Source of the DNA: JBDTSW01 sp963799815
GTDB taxonomy: Bacteria; Actinomycetota; Thermoleophilia; Solirubrobacterales; 70-9
Length of the DNA: 64,000 nt
Direction of reading: 5' to 3'
NCBI GenBank assembly: GCA_963799815.1
Contig: CAWCYG010000001.1
Span: 434,001 to 498,000 of the forward strand
Positions 1 to 8,090 of the stretch are shown here, one piece after another. A model generated the notes under the pieces. That model was given only the letters and a program-made list of their open reading frames with translations. It was not told the origin of the DNA and did no database searches. The number at the start of each line of letters is the position of its first letter. The stretch's first letter is position 1. A program made the translations under genes and the position numbers.

Positions 1-1
1 C

Positions 2-814
2 GAGACGGTCGAGGCGCTGAAGCCGCTCGCGCCGGACTACGTCTCGGTCACCTACGGCGCCGGAGGAGCTACGCGCGACGGCACGGTTGAGATCGCCCAT
101 CGCATTCACCGCGACCACGGCATTCAGGTGATGGCCCACCTCTCGTGCGTGGGCGAGACGCAGGCACGCCTCGCCGAGTTGCTGGAGCGCTTCTCCGCCG
201 CCGGGGTCGAGAACGTGCTCGCGCTGCGCGGCGACCCGCCTCGCAGCGAGACGACGTTCACGCGCCCGGAGGATGGCCTTTCGAGCGCCGCCGAGCTGAC
301 CGGCTTCATCCGCGAGCGCCACGACTTCGTCATCGGCGGCGCCTGCTTTCCCGAGGTGCATCCCGAGGCGCGTGACTTGGCGGCGGACCTCGCGTACCTG
401 AAGACCAAGGTCGACGCTGGAGCGAGCTTCCTCATCACCCAGCTCTTCTTCGACAATCAGGTCTATTGGGACTTTGTCGCGGCCGCGCGCGAGCGCGGAA
501 TCGACGTGCCGATCATCCCCGGGGTGATTCCGATCGCCTCCTACGCTCAGATCTCGCGAGTGTGCTCCCTGTGCGACGCCACGATCCCGGCCGAGCTCGA
601 CCAGGCGATGCGCGCGCTTGGCGGTGACGCCGAAGCCGAGGCCCTGCTGGGGGTCGCCTATGCCGCCCGTCAGTGCGACGAGCTCTTGGCCGGCGGTGCC
701 CCCGGGATCCACTTCTACGCGCTTAACCGCGCCCCCGGCGTGCGCGCCGTGCTGAGCGCGCTGCGGGCTTCGCGACCCTGGGAACGTGCGCGGCCCGTCG
801 CCGCCACCACGTAG
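2..814 (+). CDS. metF: 5,10-methylenetetrahydrofolate reductase, 5' truncated by window edge
   Basis: This flavoprotein reduces 5,10-methylene-THF to 5-methyl-THF, the methyl donor for methionine synthesis, in the cytosol. The frame is open from base 2, so the true start lies upstream; about 270 residues are visible against roughly 290-300 for the family. Family motifs seen are VSVTYGAGG near the visible N-terminus, LALRGDPP, KVDAGASFLITQLFFDN (folate/FAD region) and PGIHFYALNR near the C-terminus. The ATG at 128 is internal because strongly conserved sequence precedes it. The next gene starts 13 nt after the stop, suggesting co-transcription. Confidence 0.95.
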   Translation, partial: ETVEALKPLAPDYVSVTYGAGGATRDGTVEIAHRIHRDHGIQVMAHLSCVGETQARLAELLERFSAAGVENVLALRGDPPRSETTFTRPEDGLSSAAELTGFIRERHDFVIGGACFPEVHPEARDLAADLAYLKTKVDAGASFLITQLFFDNQVYWDFVAAARERGIDVPIIPGVIPIASYAQISRVCSLCDATIPAELDQAMRALGGDAEAEALLGVAYAARQCDELLAGGAPGIHFYALNRAPGVRAVLSALRASRPWERARPVAATT

Positions 815-827
815 GGTTCTCGCGCTC

Positions 828-1658
828 ATGGCTCCCTCCGAGGGCTCCTTCCGCTTCGCGGACCACCGCATCACCTACGACCTCTATGGAGAGGGCGATC
901 GCGTGATCGTCCTCGTCCACGGGCTGCTCATGAACCGCCGGATGTACGAGCGCCTCGGGGCGGAGCTCGCTGAGCGCGGTAACAGGGTGGTCGCCGTGGA
1001 TCTGCTGGGGCACGGCCGCTCCGATCGGCCCATCGATCCGCGCCTCTACAACATGACCGCGTTCGCGGAGCAGCTCGTGGGCCTCTTCGATCACCTCGAG
1101 CTCGAGGCGCCCGCTGTAGGCGGCACGTCACTGGGGGCGAACGTCGCGCTCGAGCTCGCCTCTCGCCACCCGGAGCGCGCGGGCGCGCTCTTGATTGAGA
1201 TGCCTGTGCTCGACAACGCGCTCCTCGGCGCCGCGATCGTCTTCACCCCGGTGCTGATAATGCTTCGCTTCGGCGAGCGCCCGCTGGAGGCGCTGGCGGC
1301 CGCCGCCCGGCGCGTGCCGCGTACGACCCCGCTCGTGGACATGGGGCTGGACTGGATCCGGCAGGATCCAGAGCCCTCGCGCGCCGTCTTGGAGGGAATC
1401 CTCTTCGGTCGCACCGCCCCGCCCCGCTCCGAGCGCCGGCGGCTGGAGATGCCGGCGCTCGTGATCGGACATCCCTCGGACCCCCTGCATCCCTTCACCG
1501 ACGCCGACATGGTCGCCGAGGAGATGCCGCGCGCCCGTCTCGTGAACGCCAAATCGATCTTCGAGTGGCGCTTCAGCCCCGAGCGCCTCGACGGAGAGCT
1601 CTCCCGGTTCCTTGCGGACTTCTATGCCAGCGGTCGCGCTGCGCGAGCGGTCGCCTGA
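828..1658 (+). CDS. alpha/beta hydrolase fold protein
   Basis: A 276-residue cytosolic alpha/beta hydrolase. The oxyanion motif VHGLLMN is near residue 30, the nucleophile elbow GGTSLG puts Ser at about residue 101, and an acid candidate lies in HPSDPLHPF. The position where the family usually has its catalytic His (C-terminal third, after the acid) reads KSIFEWRFSPER with no His, so the triad may be incomplete or rearranged. I chose the ATG at 828, 13 nt after metF, over an ATG at 786 inside metF because similarity to the fold begins only after 828. The substrate cannot be told. Confidence 0.8.
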   Translation: MAPSEGSFRFADHRITYDLYGEGDRVIVLVHGLLMNRRMYERLGAELAERGNRVVAVDLLGHGRSDRPIDPRLYNMTAFAEQLVGLFDHLELEAPAVGGTSLGANVALELASRHPERAGALLIEMPVLDNALLGAAIVFTPVLIMLRFGERPLEALAAAARRVPRTTPLVDMGLDWIRQDPEPSRAVLEGILFGRTAPPRSERRRLEMPALVIGHPSDPLHPFTDADMVAEEMPRARLVNAKSIFEWRFSPERLDGELSRFLADFYASGRAARAVA

Positions 1659-1721
1659 GAGCGGGTAGGTGAGCGCGTTCGGCACGCCGGTGGTGCTTAA
1701 GGAGCCTTACGGGTGATCGGT

Positions 1722-1727
1722 TAGCCT
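1722..1727 (+). promoter_or_regulatory. leaderless-type -10 hexamer for the DUF3105 gene
   Basis: TAGCCT ends 9 nt before the GTG at 1737, and no Shine-Dalgarno sequence lies between. This fits the -10 of a leaderless or nearly leaderless transcript. No clear -35 is visible. Confidence 0.45.
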
Positions 1728-1736
1728 CACGCGCCC

Positions 1737-2525
1737 GTGGCTTCCCGCAAGGAGGAACAGGCACGCCGCCGCGCCGAGCGGCTGGCCGAGGAACAGCGCG
1801 AGCAGCTCGCCGCGAGGCGGCGGCTCATGGCCGGCTACATCGTGGCCGGGGCGATGGCGCTCGCGATCGTAGTGGGCTTGGTGATCGTCCTGGCTGGCGG
1901 TGGCTCGGGCAGTGGGAGCGAGGGCGATTCGGCCTCTTTCCCCGAGAACGCCCACATTCAGGCGCTGAGCGGATCCACAAACGACTACGAGCCGGATGAC
2001 CGTGAGGGCACTGTGCCTCCCCCACTCGAGCAAGGGGACCTCGAGGCCGCCGCCAAGGCGGCGGGCTGCGAGCTGCAGCTTGATCTAGAGGATGAGGGCA
2101 ACACTCACATTGGCGACGATCCAGCCGACGCGCCCAGCTACAAGACGAGCCCAGCGACCTCCGGCAACCACATTGACCCTGGTCTACAGCAGGCCGATGG
2201 AGCCTACGCTGAGACCCCCGATCCGGCTTACGTCGTCCACTCGCAGGAGCACGGCCGGGTGAGCATTCACTACTCGCCCGATCTGAGCGAGCAGGAGCAG
2301 CTCGAGCTGAAGGGCGTCTTTGACGAAGACCCGGCTGGAATGCTCCTCTTCCCCGACCCCGAGATGCCGTGGGAGGTTGCCGCTGCCGCCTGGACCGCGA
2401 GCGGCGGGGGCCAGATCGTCGGCTGTGAGAAGTATGAGGGTCGCGCGACCCTCGACGTGATCCGCGACTTCCGCGACACGTACCGCGGCCAGGGGCCCGA
2501 GCCAGTCGCGCTCGTCACCGGCTGA
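1737..2525 (+). CDS. DUF3105 membrane-anchored protein
   Basis: A 262-residue protein of unknown function. It has a highly charged cytoplasmic N-terminus (residues 1-30, Arg/Glu/Lys rich and possibly coiled coil), one membrane segment (about 32-54, AMALAIVVGLVIVLAGG), a Ser/Gly/Asp linker, and an extracellular C-terminal domain. That domain carries the DUF3105 signature pattern: a PATSGNH box, VVHSQEHGRVSIHY and a conserved Cys in VGCEKY. The His-rich and Cys residues could bind metal, but I cannot show it. The GTG start at 1737 is preceded by a leaderless-type -10. Confidence 0.8.
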   Translation: MASRKEEQARRRAERLAEEQREQLAARRRLMAGYIVAGAMALAIVVGLVIVLAGGGSGSGSEGDSASFPENAHIQALSGSTNDYEPDDREGTVPPPLEQGDLEAAAKAAGCELQLDLEDEGNTHIGDDPADAPSYKTSPATSGNHIDPGLQQADGAYAETPDPAYVVHSQEHGRVSIHYSPDLSEQEQLELKGVFDEDPAGMLLFPDPEMPWEVAAAAWTASGGGQIVGCEKYEGRATLDVIRDFRDTYRGQGPEPVALVTG

Positions 2526-2586
2526 GCGCAACTGAACGAGTCGGCCCGCCCGGTGAGGCCCACTTGCACGGCATCAGGGCATCGCC

Positions 2587-2592
2587 TACCCT
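2587..2592 (+). promoter_or_regulatory. possible leaderless -10 for the PGRP amidase
   Basis: TACCCT lies 5 nt before the GTG at 2598 and 8 nt before the GTG at 2601. There is no Shine-Dalgarno motif. This supports a start at 2598/2601 over the upstream GTG at 2553. Confidence 0.35.
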
Positions 2593-2597
2593 CGGTC

Positions 2598-3743
2598 GTG
2601 GTGGGTAACGGCAAGCGACTGCTACGGGGAGCAGCGCTGGTGTTCACCGTGGCCTCGGTCTGGGTCGCGGCTCCGGCGTTCTCGACGACCCCGTATATCC
2701 CGCAAGCGGTGGATTTCGAGCAGCCGCTTGGAGAGGTCCAGGCTGTCTCGACCGCCAAGCTGGCCGGCGGTCGGCGCGACGGTGAGGGACCCGTGACCCA
2801 CCGCAGCGCGGTGATCCCGGCGCCCGAGCGCTTTGACGCCGTCGGGCTCGCCCGCGAGCGGCGGCCCGTGGAGATTCGCGCTCGCCTCGACGGTGAGGTC
2901 TGGACGGACTGGTTCGAGGTCGCAGGCGGGGATCCGCTGGTGGTGGTCGGCGGTGCGCACGAGACGCAACTGCGAACGCGAGGCTGGCGACCGCGCGGTC
3001 GGCTCCACTACGTGAACGTCACCGGCACTACGAGCGCAGCGCAGACGGCACTCACCGACGTGCGCTCCGCGCTCAACTCGGCATTCGTCTCGGCCACCGA
3101 TCTGATCTCGCCGACCGTGGACGCCGCCGCCAGGAAGCCGAAGTTCATGAGCCGCAAGGGCTGGGGAGCGGAGCGCGATCAGGGTGGCTGCAAGCCGCGC
3201 ACAAGACCGGCCTACGGCAGGGTGAAGGCGGTTGCGGTGCACCACACGGTCACGTCGAACTCGTACTCGAAGTCGCAGGCGCCGGGCATCGTGCTCGCGA
3301 TCTGCCGCTACCACCGCAACGGAAACAACTGGAACGACATCGGCTACAACGCCCTGGTCGACCGCTTCGGGCGCGTTTTCGCCGGCCGTGCCGGGGGCGT
3401 CGACAAGCCGGTGGTTGGCGCCCAGGCCCAGGGCTACAACGCCGAGAGCGCTGGCGTCGCGGCGATCGGCGATCACTCCTCGGACGGTGTCTCGGGCCCG
3501 GCCTTCAGAGGGCTTCGAAACTACCTCGCGTGGAAGCTCGACCTGAGCGGACACGGGGCCCGTGGCAAGACGATCCTGGTCTCGGCCGGTGGCGAGGTCA
3601 ACCGCTACCCCAGAGGGACCCGCGTCCACGTGCGGCGCGTCTTTCGCCACGGGACCGTCGACTACACGGCCTGTCCCGGCAACGGGCTCAAACGACAGAT
3701 GGAACGCCTGCGCCGCGAGACGGCGAAGCGCATCCAGGGCTAG
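2598..3743 (+). CDS. secreted peptidoglycan-recognition (PGRP) type N-acetylmuramoyl-L-alanine amidase
   Basis: A 381-residue exported protein. Residues 1-30 form a signal peptide (KRLLRG followed by AALVFTVASVWVAAPAF). A middle region (about 60-170) resembles the beta-rich N-terminal part of actinobacterial PGRP proteins. The C-terminal amidase_2/PGRP domain starts at SRKGWGAER. Zinc ligands are the first His of VHHTVT and the His and Cys of FRHGTVDYTACPG, with a conserved Tyr/Asn around DIGYN. It should cleave the amide bond between MurNAc and L-Ala in the wall. Its TAG stop shares the CTAG palindrome (3740-3743) with the stop of the convergent gene. Confidence 0.88.
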   Translation: MVGNGKRLLRGAALVFTVASVWVAAPAFSTTPYIPQAVDFEQPLGEVQAVSTAKLAGGRRDGEGPVTHRSAVIPAPERFDAVGLARERRPVEIRARLDGEVWTDWFEVAGGDPLVVVGGAHETQLRTRGWRPRGRLHYVNVTGTTSAAQTALTDVRSALNSAFVSATDLISPTVDAAARKPKFMSRKGWGAERDQGGCKPRTRPAYGRVKAVAVHHTVTSNSYSKSQAPGIVLAICRYHRNGNNWNDIGYNALVDRFGRVFAGRAGGVDKPVVGAQAQGYNAESAGVAAIGDHSSDGVSGPAFRGLRNYLAWKLDLSGHGARGKTILVSAGGEVNRYPRGTRVHVRRVFRHGTVDYTACPGNGLKRQMERLRRETAKRIQG

Positions 3744-4534
3744 GGCGCCCGGTAGGCCGGGAAGAACTCGCCAACCTCACGGCCTCCGGCAAGCTCGCGA
3801 TACGCCGCGGGATCGCAGATGACCTCGTGGGTCCGAAAGGGAGCCTCGGTGTTGGCGAACCCCCGCTTGAAGTCCTCGAGGCCGTCGCCCGGGCGGACCC
3901 CGCCGCCGAGGTTGAGCGGCACGCCCAGCTCATCGGCCAGATCCATCATCGCAACCACCACGTTCTTGAAGGGCGAGGCGTCGAGGGCCCGATCGGCCGT
4001 ACCTCCCAGGTAGTAGTGAAGGACGCCGTCGGAGAGCGCCGCAATCGCGCCGGCGCCAATGTCGATCTCCTCAGAGCGCCCCAGGACCAACCACGACTGC
4101 GGGAACTCGAGCGCCTTCCCGAAGTAGTCGGCGTCGTAGAAGTAACGAGGGGTGGCACCGGCCCTGGTCATCGTCTCCGTGTAGAGCGAGAGGAAGTTGG
4201 CGCGCTGCGCGTCGGAGGCGTCGGGGCCCATGGTCACGTCGATGGTCCACCCCGCGCGCTCGTTGCGGCGCACCTGCGAGCCGAAGCGAGATCGCACACG
4301 CCGCTCCTGGCGTGGGTCGTGGACGTGGACGAGCGAGCGCTCGGTCCCGCCCGCGAACGAGGGTGGTCCCCCGATGCGATCGCGAACGAAGAGGCTCACG
4401 AGGCCGGTTGGCGACCAGTCGACCGACGCCGGATCGATCGCGTCCTCCGCGTCGGGGCGGAGCGCGCCCGGATAGCCGTAGGGCGAGATCGCGTCCAGCC
4501 GCCCAGAGGAGTCCGGGATCTCGCGCGCGAGCAC
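3740..4534 (-). CDS. FemAB/GNAT-like (Acetyltransf_6 type) transferase, start uncertain
   Basis: A member of the FemAB-like GNAT superfamily, which transfers acyl or aminoacyl groups in envelope and polysaccharide biosynthesis. Visible features are ISPYGYPG, a GNAT-like core with GAGAIAALSDGVLHYYLGG, LNLGGGVRPGDGLEDFKRGF and a C-terminal Phe/Tyr stretch. The first standard start codon is the GTG at 4534. However, protein-like sequence in the same frame (SSEDFFRSRPFLEAEG, then THTLKAG) extends upstream to a TGA at 4672-4670, the stop of the preceding GNAT gene, with no ATG, GTG or TTG between. The real N-terminus is therefore probably longer. Acceptor unknown; location beside a polysaccharide locus suggests an envelope role. 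Confidence 0.72.
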   Translation of the reverse strand: MLAREIPDSSGRLDAISPYGYPGALRPDAEDAIDPASVDWSPTGLVSLFVRDRIGGPPSFAGGTERSLVHVHDPRQERRVRSRFGSQVRRNERAGWTIDVTMGPDASDAQRANFLSLYTETMTRAGATPRYFYDADYFGKALEFPQSWLVLGRSEEIDIGAGAIAALSDGVLHYYLGGTADRALDASPFKNVVVAMMDLADELGVPLNLGGGVRPGDGLEDFKRGFANTEAPFRTHEVICDPAAYRELAGGREVGEFFPAYRAP

Positions 4535-4669
4535 CGCCAGTAGCGTGCTCCCAGCCTTCAGCGTGTGAGTGGCTCCCTCGGCCTCGAGAAACGGGCGGGA
4601 GCGGAAGAAGTCCTCGGAGGAGGCGGCGGCCCCGCCGTCAGCGTGGAGCTCGGCCGAGAGAGTCGCGGC

Positions 4670-5203
4670 TCAGCCCTCCCCGGGAAAGCCGGTGAAGTCT
4701 TCAGGGAGCAGACCCCAGATCTGGTTGTCGACGGCCTCGTCGCCTCGGACGATCGCCTTGCGCATCACGCCCTCCAGGCGAAAGCCCAGGAACGTCACCA
4801 CCTTCTGCGCCGGCACGTTGGTGGCGGGAATCTCGCCGTGGACCCTGTGAACGCCCAGTTCCCGAAAGGCGTGGACACAGGCCTGGCGCTCCGCCTCGCG
4901 GGCGACGCCCTTGCCCCACGCCGATGGGTCACCGATCAACATCCCAAGCTCCGGACCGTTCGGTCGCTCGATACCGAACAGCGCAACGAAGCCCACCGTC
5001 TCGTCGGAGTCGTCGATGGTGATCGCCCACTTGCGGTCGCCCGACGCGTTGATCGCCCGCTCCACCCAGCCCTCCGCGTCCTCCAAGCTGAATTCGTCAC
5101 GGCTGGCGACGAGCTCCGCGGTCACCCGCTCGTCGTTGAACCAGCGGTGCACCGCCGGCGCGTCGCGGGGCTCGAAATCACGCAAGTTGACGCTGGCAGC
5201 CAT
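4670..5203 (-). CDS. RimJ/RimL-type GNAT N-acetyltransferase
   Basis: A 177-residue GNAT protein that would use acetyl-CoA to acetylate an amine. It begins with the typical NLRDFEPRDAPAVHRWFND, has the acetyl-CoA loop region LGMLIGDPSAWGKGVAREA (variant of the Q/RxxGxG/A motif) and ends with NVPAQKVVTFLGFRLEGVMR, the usual RimJ/L C-terminal Asn-containing segment. It lies between a phosphoglycosyl transferase and the FemAB-like gene, so a sugar-amine substrate is possible but not shown. Confidence 0.85.
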   Translation of the reverse strand: MAASVNLRDFEPRDAPAVHRWFNDERVTAELVASRDEFSLEDAEGWVERAINASGDRKWAITIDDSDETVGFVALFGIERPNGPELGMLIGDPSAWGKGVAREAERQACVHAFRELGVHRVHGEIPATNVPAQKVVTFLGFRLEGVMRKAIVRGDEAVDNQIWGLLPEDFTGFPGEG

Positions 5204-5230
5204 GAGAGCGCCCGAGGCTACCGAGCGACC

Positions 5231-5821
5231 CTACCCGTAGAGCCCTTGCCCAGTGACGAGCAGGCGAGTGGTGCGCCCCAGGATGCGCAGGTCCAGCCAG
5301 GGGGTTCGGTGCTCGACGTACCAGACGTCGAGCTCGATGCGCTCCTCCCAGGGGATCCCGGCCCGCCCGTTCACCTGGGCCCAGCCGGTGATGCCGGGAC
5401 GAACCTCGAGGCGGCGGCGCTGGCGCTCGGTATACCCGTCGACCTGCGCCTCGAGCGTGGGGCGGGGGCCGACGATGGCGAGCTCCCCGCGCAGCACGTT
5501 GACCAGGTTCGGCAGCTCGTCGAGTGAGAACCGCCGCAGGATCGCTCCGGCTCGTGTGACCCGAGGATCGCCCTCGAGAACGGGGGTGCCGACACCCACC
5601 GGGTCGGACTTGGGGCGCATCGTTCGCAGCTTCAGGAGCTCGAACGGCGCTCCACGCAGGCCGGCCCGCCGGGAGCGGTAGAGCACTGGTCCACGGGAAT
5701 CGAGCTTGATCGCGACGCAGGCGATGGCGAGCACCGGCGAGAGCACGACCAGCGCGAGCGAAGCAATCACGACCTCCGCAGCCCTGGGCAGTCCTCGGCT
5801 CGTCTCCCCGGCGCCACTCAC
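5231..5821 (-). CDS. undecaprenyl-phosphate sugar-1-phosphate transferase (WbaP/PglC family)
   Basis: A 196-residue monotopic phosphoglycosyl transferase, the size of the minimal PglC-type catalytic core. A single hydrophobic segment sits near residues 16-38. The catalytic pair lies in RFSLDELPNLVNVLRGE (Asp-Glu), and IVGPRP and RPGITGWAQVNGR are also present. It should load the first sugar-phosphate of the repeat unit onto C55-P at the inner membrane. The GTG start overlaps the stop of the upstream glycosyltransferase (GTGA), so translation is probably coupled. Confidence 0.93.
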   Translation of the reverse strand: MSGAGETSRGLPRAAEVVIASLALVVLSPVLAIACVAIKLDSRGPVLYRSRRAGLRGAPFELLKLRTMRPKSDPVGVGTPVLEGDPRVTRAGAILRRFSLDELPNLVNVLRGELAIVGPRPTLEAQVDGYTERQRRRLEVRPGITGWAQVNGRAGIPWEERIELDVWYVEHRTPWLDLRILGRTTRLLVTGQGLYG

Positions 5822-6945
5822 CGGGTTCCCTCCACGCTCTCCCAGGTCCGCGGGACACCGTGACGCAAGAGATCCCAGAGGCCTACGGCGCTCGCCACGG
5901 TGACCGCGACGTAGTAGCGGGCGACGAGCAGCGGGCGCAGCGGCACCACGCGGCCCAGAAGCGCCGCGACCAAGAGCGCCGCCTGGGCCGCCATCGTGAC
6001 GATGTAGAGGGTTCCTTCACCGAGCAGGAAGGCGTTGGTGACGAGTGCGGCCAAGTGGAGGATCGGGGTCATGTAGCGCAACAGCCGGTGCGAGTAGATC
6101 TGAAACGCGAACAGCGGTTTGTACCCGCGGGGCGAGAGCAAGGAGGTGCGAAGCAGCGTGTTCCAGGCCCCGGTCATCATCCGACGCTTGCGCAGAAACT
6201 CGCCTTCGATCGTGGGAGCCATCGGCTCGCTCGCTCGCGCCAGGGGCTCGTAGACGGAGCGCCAGCCGCGTTTTGCCAGCTCGAAGGGAAACGAGATGTC
6301 CTGGCCGCGGTCGGGCCCGAGCGCGACATACGCATTCCGCCGCACAGCGTTGATGGCCCCGTTGCCCGCAGTGATCCCACCGAGGCCGGACTCCATCCCG
6401 CGCACCGCCATCTCGTACCGCCAGTAAAGGCCCTCCTGGTTCGAGGCCCCCTCCGTCGCGGTGAAGGCGACGAGCCCGCACACGTACCCCACCTCAGGCT
6501 GGGCGAGGCGCGACACCAAACGCCGCAGAGCGCCCGGCTCCCAGGTGGAGTTGGCGTCCGAGAAGGCGAGAATCTCGCCCGTGGCGCGCTCGACGCCCGC
6601 GTTGAGCGCGGTCACCTTCCCCCCGCGCGGCAGGTCGACGACGACGTCTGCCCCCGTCTTGACGGCCCACTCGAGCGTGCGGTCGGTCGAGCCATCGGAG
6701 ACGACGATTACCTCGAGGCTCTCGCGCGGGTAGTCGAACGCCAGCGTGGAGCGCACCCAGTCGAGGATGCTCCCCTCCTCGTTGTGAGCGGCCACGATCA
6801 TCGAGACGCGCGGGAGCTGCGCGGGCTCAACTGCGTCGGGCAGCCGCCGGGCTCTGCTCAGGGCCCAGAGGACCAGCGGATACCCCACGTGCGTGTAGAC
6901 GAGCAGTCCCACCGCCAGCCAGAAGATGATCTCGAGCACGACCAT
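5818..6945 (-). CDS. membrane glycosyltransferase family 2
   Basis: A 375-residue processive-type GT2 protein. One N-terminal membrane segment (about 5-27) is followed by the GT-A domain with VSMIVAAHNEE, VVSDGSTDRT, the DxD-like FSDANS, the acid-containing RGQDISFPFELAKRGW and a QxxRW-like RKRRMMTGAW. Three or four C-terminal membrane helices follow. It probably transfers a sugar to a lipid-linked acceptor at the inner leaflet. It is coupled by a 4-nt overlap to the phosphoglycosyl transferase. Confidence 0.9.
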   Translation of the reverse strand: MVVLEIIFWLAVGLLVYTHVGYPLVLWALSRARRLPDAVEPAQLPRVSMIVAAHNEEGSILDWVRSTLAFDYPRESLEVIVVSDGSTDRTLEWAVKTGADVVVDLPRGGKVTALNAGVERATGEILAFSDANSTWEPGALRRLVSRLAQPEVGYVCGLVAFTATEGASNQEGLYWRYEMAVRGMESGLGGITAGNGAINAVRRNAYVALGPDRGQDISFPFELAKRGWRSVYEPLARASEPMAPTIEGEFLRKRRMMTGAWNTLLRTSLLSPRGYKPLFAFQIYSHRLLRYMTPILHLAALVTNAFLLGEGTLYIVTMAAQAALLVAALLGRVVPLRPLLVARYYVAVTVASAVGLWDLLRHGVPRTWESVEGTR

Positions 6946-6954
6946 GGCGGGCGA

Positions 6955-8073
6955 TTATGGCCCGGCGAGCGAGCCGTACAAGGCGGCGTGCCGGGCGGCG
7001 ATCTCATCCCAGGCGTAGGGGCCCGCCACCGCGGCGCGGGCGCCCGCCGCGAGACGCTCGCGCTCGGCGGGATCGGCGAGGAGCTCGTCGAGAGCGGCGG
7101 CGAGCGCCGACGCGTCGCCGGCCGCGAAGGTGCGACCGGCCCCCAGCGCGGCGACCTCCGGGAACCCTCCGACGTCGCTCATCAGGATCGTGCTGCCGAA
7201 CGCCAGGGCCGTGAAGAGCACTCCCGACTGCTCCGCATCGCGATGAGGCAACGCCACCACCTGAGCCCGCCGGAAGAACGCCGCAACCTCTCGGTCCTCG
7301 ACGAAACGCGGGACGAACCTGACGGTCGCCGAGCAGCGACCCGCCGCCTCCATCAGCTCGCCCAACTCCACCCCGAACGGGCGGCCAACGACCCACAGCT
7401 CGGCGCTTCCAATCTCCCGGAACGCCTCGAGCAGCAAGTCGACGCCCTTGTAGGGACGAAGCAGGCCGAAGAACAGCACCACCGGGCCCTTGACCTCGGC
7501 GAGCTCCGCGGGCAGGGGCGCCTCGTCGGGGAGCCGCGTCAGGTAGTCGAGCGGGCCGTGTGGAATCACGTGGATGCGATCGGCTTCCACCCCCGCGCGA
7601 TCGTGCAGCACGCCAGCCCCGTACTCGGAGAGCGCGACCAGTGCGTCCATGCGGCGCAGGAGGCGGGCCCGAGCGGCCGCGCGCTCCTTCCAGGCCTCCG
7701 CGCGCAGGAGACCGTGCGGGGTCTGCACGAGGGGAACGCCGGACGGGAGCACCCGCGAATCGAAGCCCGGAAAGGTCGACCACTGAAAGTGAACGATGTC
7801 GGCGCCCTTGACTCCGCTCGCGCGATAGCGGGTCATATCGAGCACGTGCTCGAGCGCTTTCAGCGGCCGCCGCAGGCGCGAGTCGGGATCGAGGCGCGCG
7901 GATCGTGAGTAAAAGGATCGAGTCAGCTCGTAGCCGGCCGGGGCGGGGACACTGCCCCACGTAAACGCGCTCGTGACGAGCTCGACGTCCATCCCGGCGC
8001 GCGCGAGCGCGGCGGCGAGCGACCCGTCGTAGGGCGGGGTGTAGGCGGGCGGATCGACGATCTGGACGCGCAT
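6955..8073 (-). CDS. glycosyltransferase family 4
   Basis: A 372-residue GT-B enzyme. The N-terminal Rossmann lobe has the acceptor loop PPYDGSLAAALARAGMDVELVT. The C-terminal donor lobe has GPVVLFFGLLRPYKGVD, a basic residue for phosphate binding, and the EX7E-type motif within EQSGVLFTALAFGS. It is followed 9 nt later by the GT2 gene, so it belongs to the same operon. Donor sugar unknown. Confidence 0.9.
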   Translation of the reverse strand: MRVQIVDPPAYTPPYDGSLAAALARAGMDVELVTSAFTWGSVPAPAGYELTRSFYSRSARLDPDSRLRRPLKALEHVLDMTRYRASGVKGADIVHFQWSTFPGFDSRVLPSGVPLVQTPHGLLRAEAWKERAAARARLLRRMDALVALSEYGAGVLHDRAGVEADRIHVIPHGPLDYLTRLPDEAPLPAELAEVKGPVVLFFGLLRPYKGVDLLLEAFREIGSAELWVVGRPFGVELGELMEAAGRCSATVRFVPRFVEDREVAAFFRRAQVVALPHRDAEQSGVLFTALAFGSTILMSDVGGFPEVAALGAGRTFAAGDASALAAALDELLADPAERERLAAGARAAVAGPYAWDEIAARHAALYGSLAGP

Positions 8074-8090
8074 CAGCCACGATTCTCCCC

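Noticed and set aside
5860..7908. Long plus-strand frame of 682 codons across two glycosyltransferase genes
   Set aside because: Antisense shadow. Real GT2 and GT4 motifs are on the minus strand.
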